Below, piece after piece: positions 13,178 through 14,723 of a stretch of DNA of 14,723 bases; within the stretch, counting starts at the first letter, position 1, and each line of letters starts with the position of its first letter. The translations under genes and the position numbers were made by a program. Below the pieces are notes generated by a model, which saw nothing but the letters and a program-made list of their open reading frames with translations, did not search any database and was not told where the DNA came from. The DNA comes from Thermoplasmatales archaeon (GTDB lineage Archaea > Thermoplasmatota > JASEFT01 > JAUWIS01): positions 1-14,723 of the forward strand of contig JASEEW010000028.1 in assembly GCA_030019485.1 (NCBI GenBank), given 5' to 3'.

Positions 13178-13281
13178 GTAGTTAGTAGTCAGTAGTTAGG
13201 GGTTAGGAAGAAACCAGTAGTTAAGAGTTAGGGGAAGAAAAAAATACTCCCCTAGCTACTATCTACTATTCCCTAACTACT
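13178..13281. repeat. heptamer array with inverted arm between folD and purH
   Basis: Forward 7-mers read GTAGTTA, GTAGTCA, GTAGTTA, GGGGTTA (13178-13205), then GTAGTTA, AGAGTTA, GGGGAAG (13217-13237). Reverse-complement units follow at 13247-13281. AGTAGTTAGGG (13191-13201) pairs perfectly with CCCTAACTACT (13271-13281), and TAGGGGA (13229-13235) with TCCCCTA (13248-13254). The inverted arm reaches into folD and encodes its last residues (VVRE) and stop. As transcribed from folD it could act as a 3' hairpin. Confidence 0.75.
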
Positions 13282-14117
13282 TGTTGTTTGAATGCTTCTA
13301 CCGTGCTTTTCATGAGCATTGCAACAGTAACAGGACCGACACCGCCAGGAACAGGCGTGATAAATGATGCCTTGTTTTTAACATTTTCAAAATCCACATC
13401 ACCAACAATTTTATTGTTCACAACATTTATGCCAACATCAACAACAACAGCATTTTCCTTTACCATGTTCTCTTTTATAAGATTTGGTGAACCTGCAGCA
13501 GCAATAAGAATATCAGCATTTTTTGTATGCCCCTCTAAATTTTTTGTTTTTGTATGACATACTGTAACAGTGGCATCCCTGTTAATAAGCATAAGCGCAA
13601 GCGGTCTTCCAACAATCCTGCTTCTTCCAACAATCACAACCTCTTTTCCTCTGATTTCTATCCCAGATTTCCCAAGGATTGTTATTACAGCCTTTGGTGT
13701 GCAAGGAGCAAATGTTTCATCGCCTGATGCAAGCCTTCCAATGTTTAAAGGGTTCAGACAGTCAACATCCTTCTCTGGTGAAACTGCCTCAGAAATCTTT
13801 CTTTTATCAATATGTTTGGGTAGTGGAAGTTGCACAATGATTCCATGAATTTTTTCATCGTTATTTAGTTTTCCAATCAATTCAAGAACATCCTTTTCTT
13901 TTGTATCCTCTGGTAAACTATGCATCTTTGATATAATGCCAATTTCCTCACACATTTTTCCCCTTTTCTTCACATAAACCTTTGTTGGGTCATCAGCTCC
14001 AGTAACAACTGTGGCAAGACATGGCGACTGGTGATATTTTGCTTTTAACTCCTCAATCTCTTTTTTTGTATCTTCCTGAATCCCAGATGCTATCTTTTTT
14101 CCATCAATAACAACCAT
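13266..14117 (-). CDS. folD: methylenetetrahydrofolate dehydrogenase / cyclohydrolase
   Basis: It interconverts 5,10-methylene-, methenyl- and 10-formyl-THF, supplying PurN and PurH. The 283 residues are full length. Motifs: LATVVTGADDPTKVYVKKRG near 34-53, GIIVQLPLPKHI, DVDCLNPLNIGRL, PCTPKAV, the NAD(P) site VIVGRSRIVGRPLALML, and TPVPGGVGPVTVAML. Aligned with E. coli FolD (YVASKRKACEE), the catalytic Lys54 falls on Arg52 here (YVKKRGKMCEE), which could weaken the cyclohydrolase half. ATG 14117 has no ribosome site, but a TATA-like TTTTTAAT about 26 nt upstream suggests a leaderless message. The last four residues and stop come from a heptamer repeat. Identification is certain; whether both activities remain is not. 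Confidence 0.95.
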   Translation of the reverse strand: MVVIDGKKIASGIQEDTKKEIEELKAKYHQSPCLATVVTGADDPTKVYVKKRGKMCEEIGIISKMHSLPEDTKEKDVLELIGKLNNDEKIHGIIVQLPLPKHIDKRKISEAVSPEKDVDCLNPLNIGRLASGDETFAPCTPKAVITILGKSGIEIRGKEVVIVGRSRIVGRPLALMLINRDATVTVCHTKTKNLEGHTKNADILIAAAGSPNLIKENMVKENAVVVDVGINVVNNKIVGDVDFENVKNKASFITPVPGGVGPVTVAMLMKSTVEAFKQQVVRE

Positions 14118-14262
14118 TAACTGGTTATCATTTTCAGGGATTAAAAATGTTTACATAGGGATTTTGTATTTTCTTCTGAGATACAGTTATGCCGATATAT
14201 CACATTCCTATTACAACAATTTTTTGAACATGTTATCAGCATATTAACGTTGTAATACTGCA
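14118..14262. other. intergenic region with TATA-like element and inverted repeat
   Basis: TTTTTAAT on the minus strand (14147-14140) is centred about 26 nt before the folD ATG. TATTACAAC (14209-14217) and GTTGTAATA (14250-14258) form a 9-bp inverted repeat just after the cupin stop and may end its transcript. No open frame is credible here. Confidence 0.45.
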
Positions 14263-14631
14263 TTACGCCCTTCCATATTTGTCTTCTATACGTACAATAT
14301 CCTCCTCTTCTAACACTTCGCCTGTTTGTATCTCTATTATAATCAAGGGAATATCACCAGGATTTTCAACACGATGCGAAACAGTTTTTGGTATAAATGT
14401 ACTTTTGCCCTTTTGCAAGAAAAAAACATCTTTGTCCAAGGTAACCTTACCTGTTCCTGAAACAACAACCCAAAACTCATCTCTATGCTGATGCCTTTGA
14501 AGACTTAAACATTCTTTAGGGCTGACAGTTATTCTCTTAACCTTGTACCCCATCCCGGACTTATATTCTACCAAAACTTCCCATTTGCCCCACGGTTCTT
14601 TCTTTTCCACGCATAAGTTGTTCTTCTTCAT
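14263..14631 (-). CDS. cupin protein like type II phosphomannose isomerase
   Basis: A 122-residue single cupin domain matching the C-terminal isomerase domain of ManC-type bifunctional enzymes, which interconvert mannose-6-phosphate and fructose-6-phosphate. EPWGKWEVL (12-20), YKVKRITVSPKECLSLQ, then RHQHRDEFW with metal ligands His47, His49 and Glu52, VVSGTGKVTL, FIPKTVSHRVENPGD (His86) and EEEDIVRIEDKYGR are all characteristic. No nucleotidyltransferase domain is attached; stand-alone forms are known in archaea. ATG 14631 has no ribosome site but a good TATA box about 27 nt upstream, so it is likely leaderless. A role in mannose supply for surface sugars would suit the beta-helix protein, though no direct link is seen. 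Confidence 0.85.
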   Translation of the reverse strand: MKKNNLCVEKKEPWGKWEVLVEYKSGMGYKVKRITVSPKECLSLQRHQHRDEFWVVVSGTGKVTLDKDVFFLQKGKSTFIPKTVSHRVENPGDIPLIIIEIQTGEVLEEEDIVRIEDKYGRA

Positions 14632-14654
14632 CAGTATTCTATATCTAATTTTGA

Positions 14655-14662
14655 ATTATAAA
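14655..14662 (-). promoter_or_regulatory. TATA box for the cupin gene
   Basis: TTTATAAT on the minus strand is centred about 27 nt before the ATG, the standard archaeal TATA-to-start distance for a leaderless gene. Confidence 0.55.
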
Positions 14663-14705
14663 GCCTTTTGCCCTGTAAAGATAGTATGTTAATATTAAAC
14701 AATCA

Positions 14706-14722
14706 AAAAAACTAAGTTTTTT
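14706..14722. terminator. possible hairpin with T-run at window end
   Basis: AAAAAAC (14706-14712) pairs with GTTTTTT (14716-14722) around TAA. It may terminate a gene outside the window; the stem is weak, almost all A-T. Confidence 0.2.
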
Positions 14723-14723
14723 A

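Overview
The window looks like a piece of an AT-rich archaeal genome. Deoxyhypusine synthase, which in prokaryotes is mainly an archaeal enzyme, is intact. Several promoters read as archaeal TATA boxes about 26 bp from a start codon with no leader. A NosD-like right-handed beta-helix surface protein has the usual archaeal layout of signal peptide, NWWG motif and C-terminal membrane anchor. Genes inside operons carry GGTGA or GGAGG ribosome sites. I cannot name the lineage. It is one that makes and uses folate-type C1 carriers: FolC, FolP, FolD, PurN and PurH are all here, which only some archaea have.

Layout. 1-342: no gene; a tandem heptamer repeat and three near-perfect hairpins. 343-2283 (+): a DEDD-type exonuclease-like protein, deoxyhypusine synthase and an unrecognised charged protein, probably one operon. 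6661-2365 (-): folC, folP and a beta-helix surface protein, the last joined to folP by an ATGA overlap. 6662-6744: a compact divergent promoter. 6745-9412 (+): an isochorismatase-family hydrolase, a thioredoxin-reductase-like flavoprotein lacking CxxC, and an RlmN-like radical SAM protein. 9475-10998: a complete insertion sequence of the IS1634/IS4 type, with 13-bp terminal inverted repeats and a 6-bp target duplication. 13123-10981 (-): purH and purN. 14117-13266 (-): folD. 14631-14263 (-): a stand-alone cupin like type II phosphomannose isomerase.

How the genes work together. FolP and FolC make dihydropteroate and dihydrofolate or polyglutamated folate. FolD interconverts methylene-, methenyl- and formyl-THF. 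PurN and PurH spend formyl-THF on purine synthesis. The + strand trio (hydrolase, flavoprotein, radical SAM) is an operon of unknown purpose.

Most notable. (1) The 5' end of the RlmN-like gene is repeated in tandem upstream with an exact 76-bp period. Every upstream reading frame, including the flavoprotein gene, ends at a TGA 17 nt into the next copy, and a degenerate copy of the gene's 3' end lies downstream. (2) The insertion sequence entered the last codons of purN and supplies its final five residues and stop. (3) Degenerate heptamer arrays related to GTAGTTA/GGGGTTA sit at the stop codons of folC and folD. (4) Catalytic residues appear replaced in FolD (Lys to Arg), the RlmN-like protein (no equivalent of the pre-cluster Cys) and the flavoprotein (no CxxC). 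I see no rRNA, tRNA or CRISPR array.
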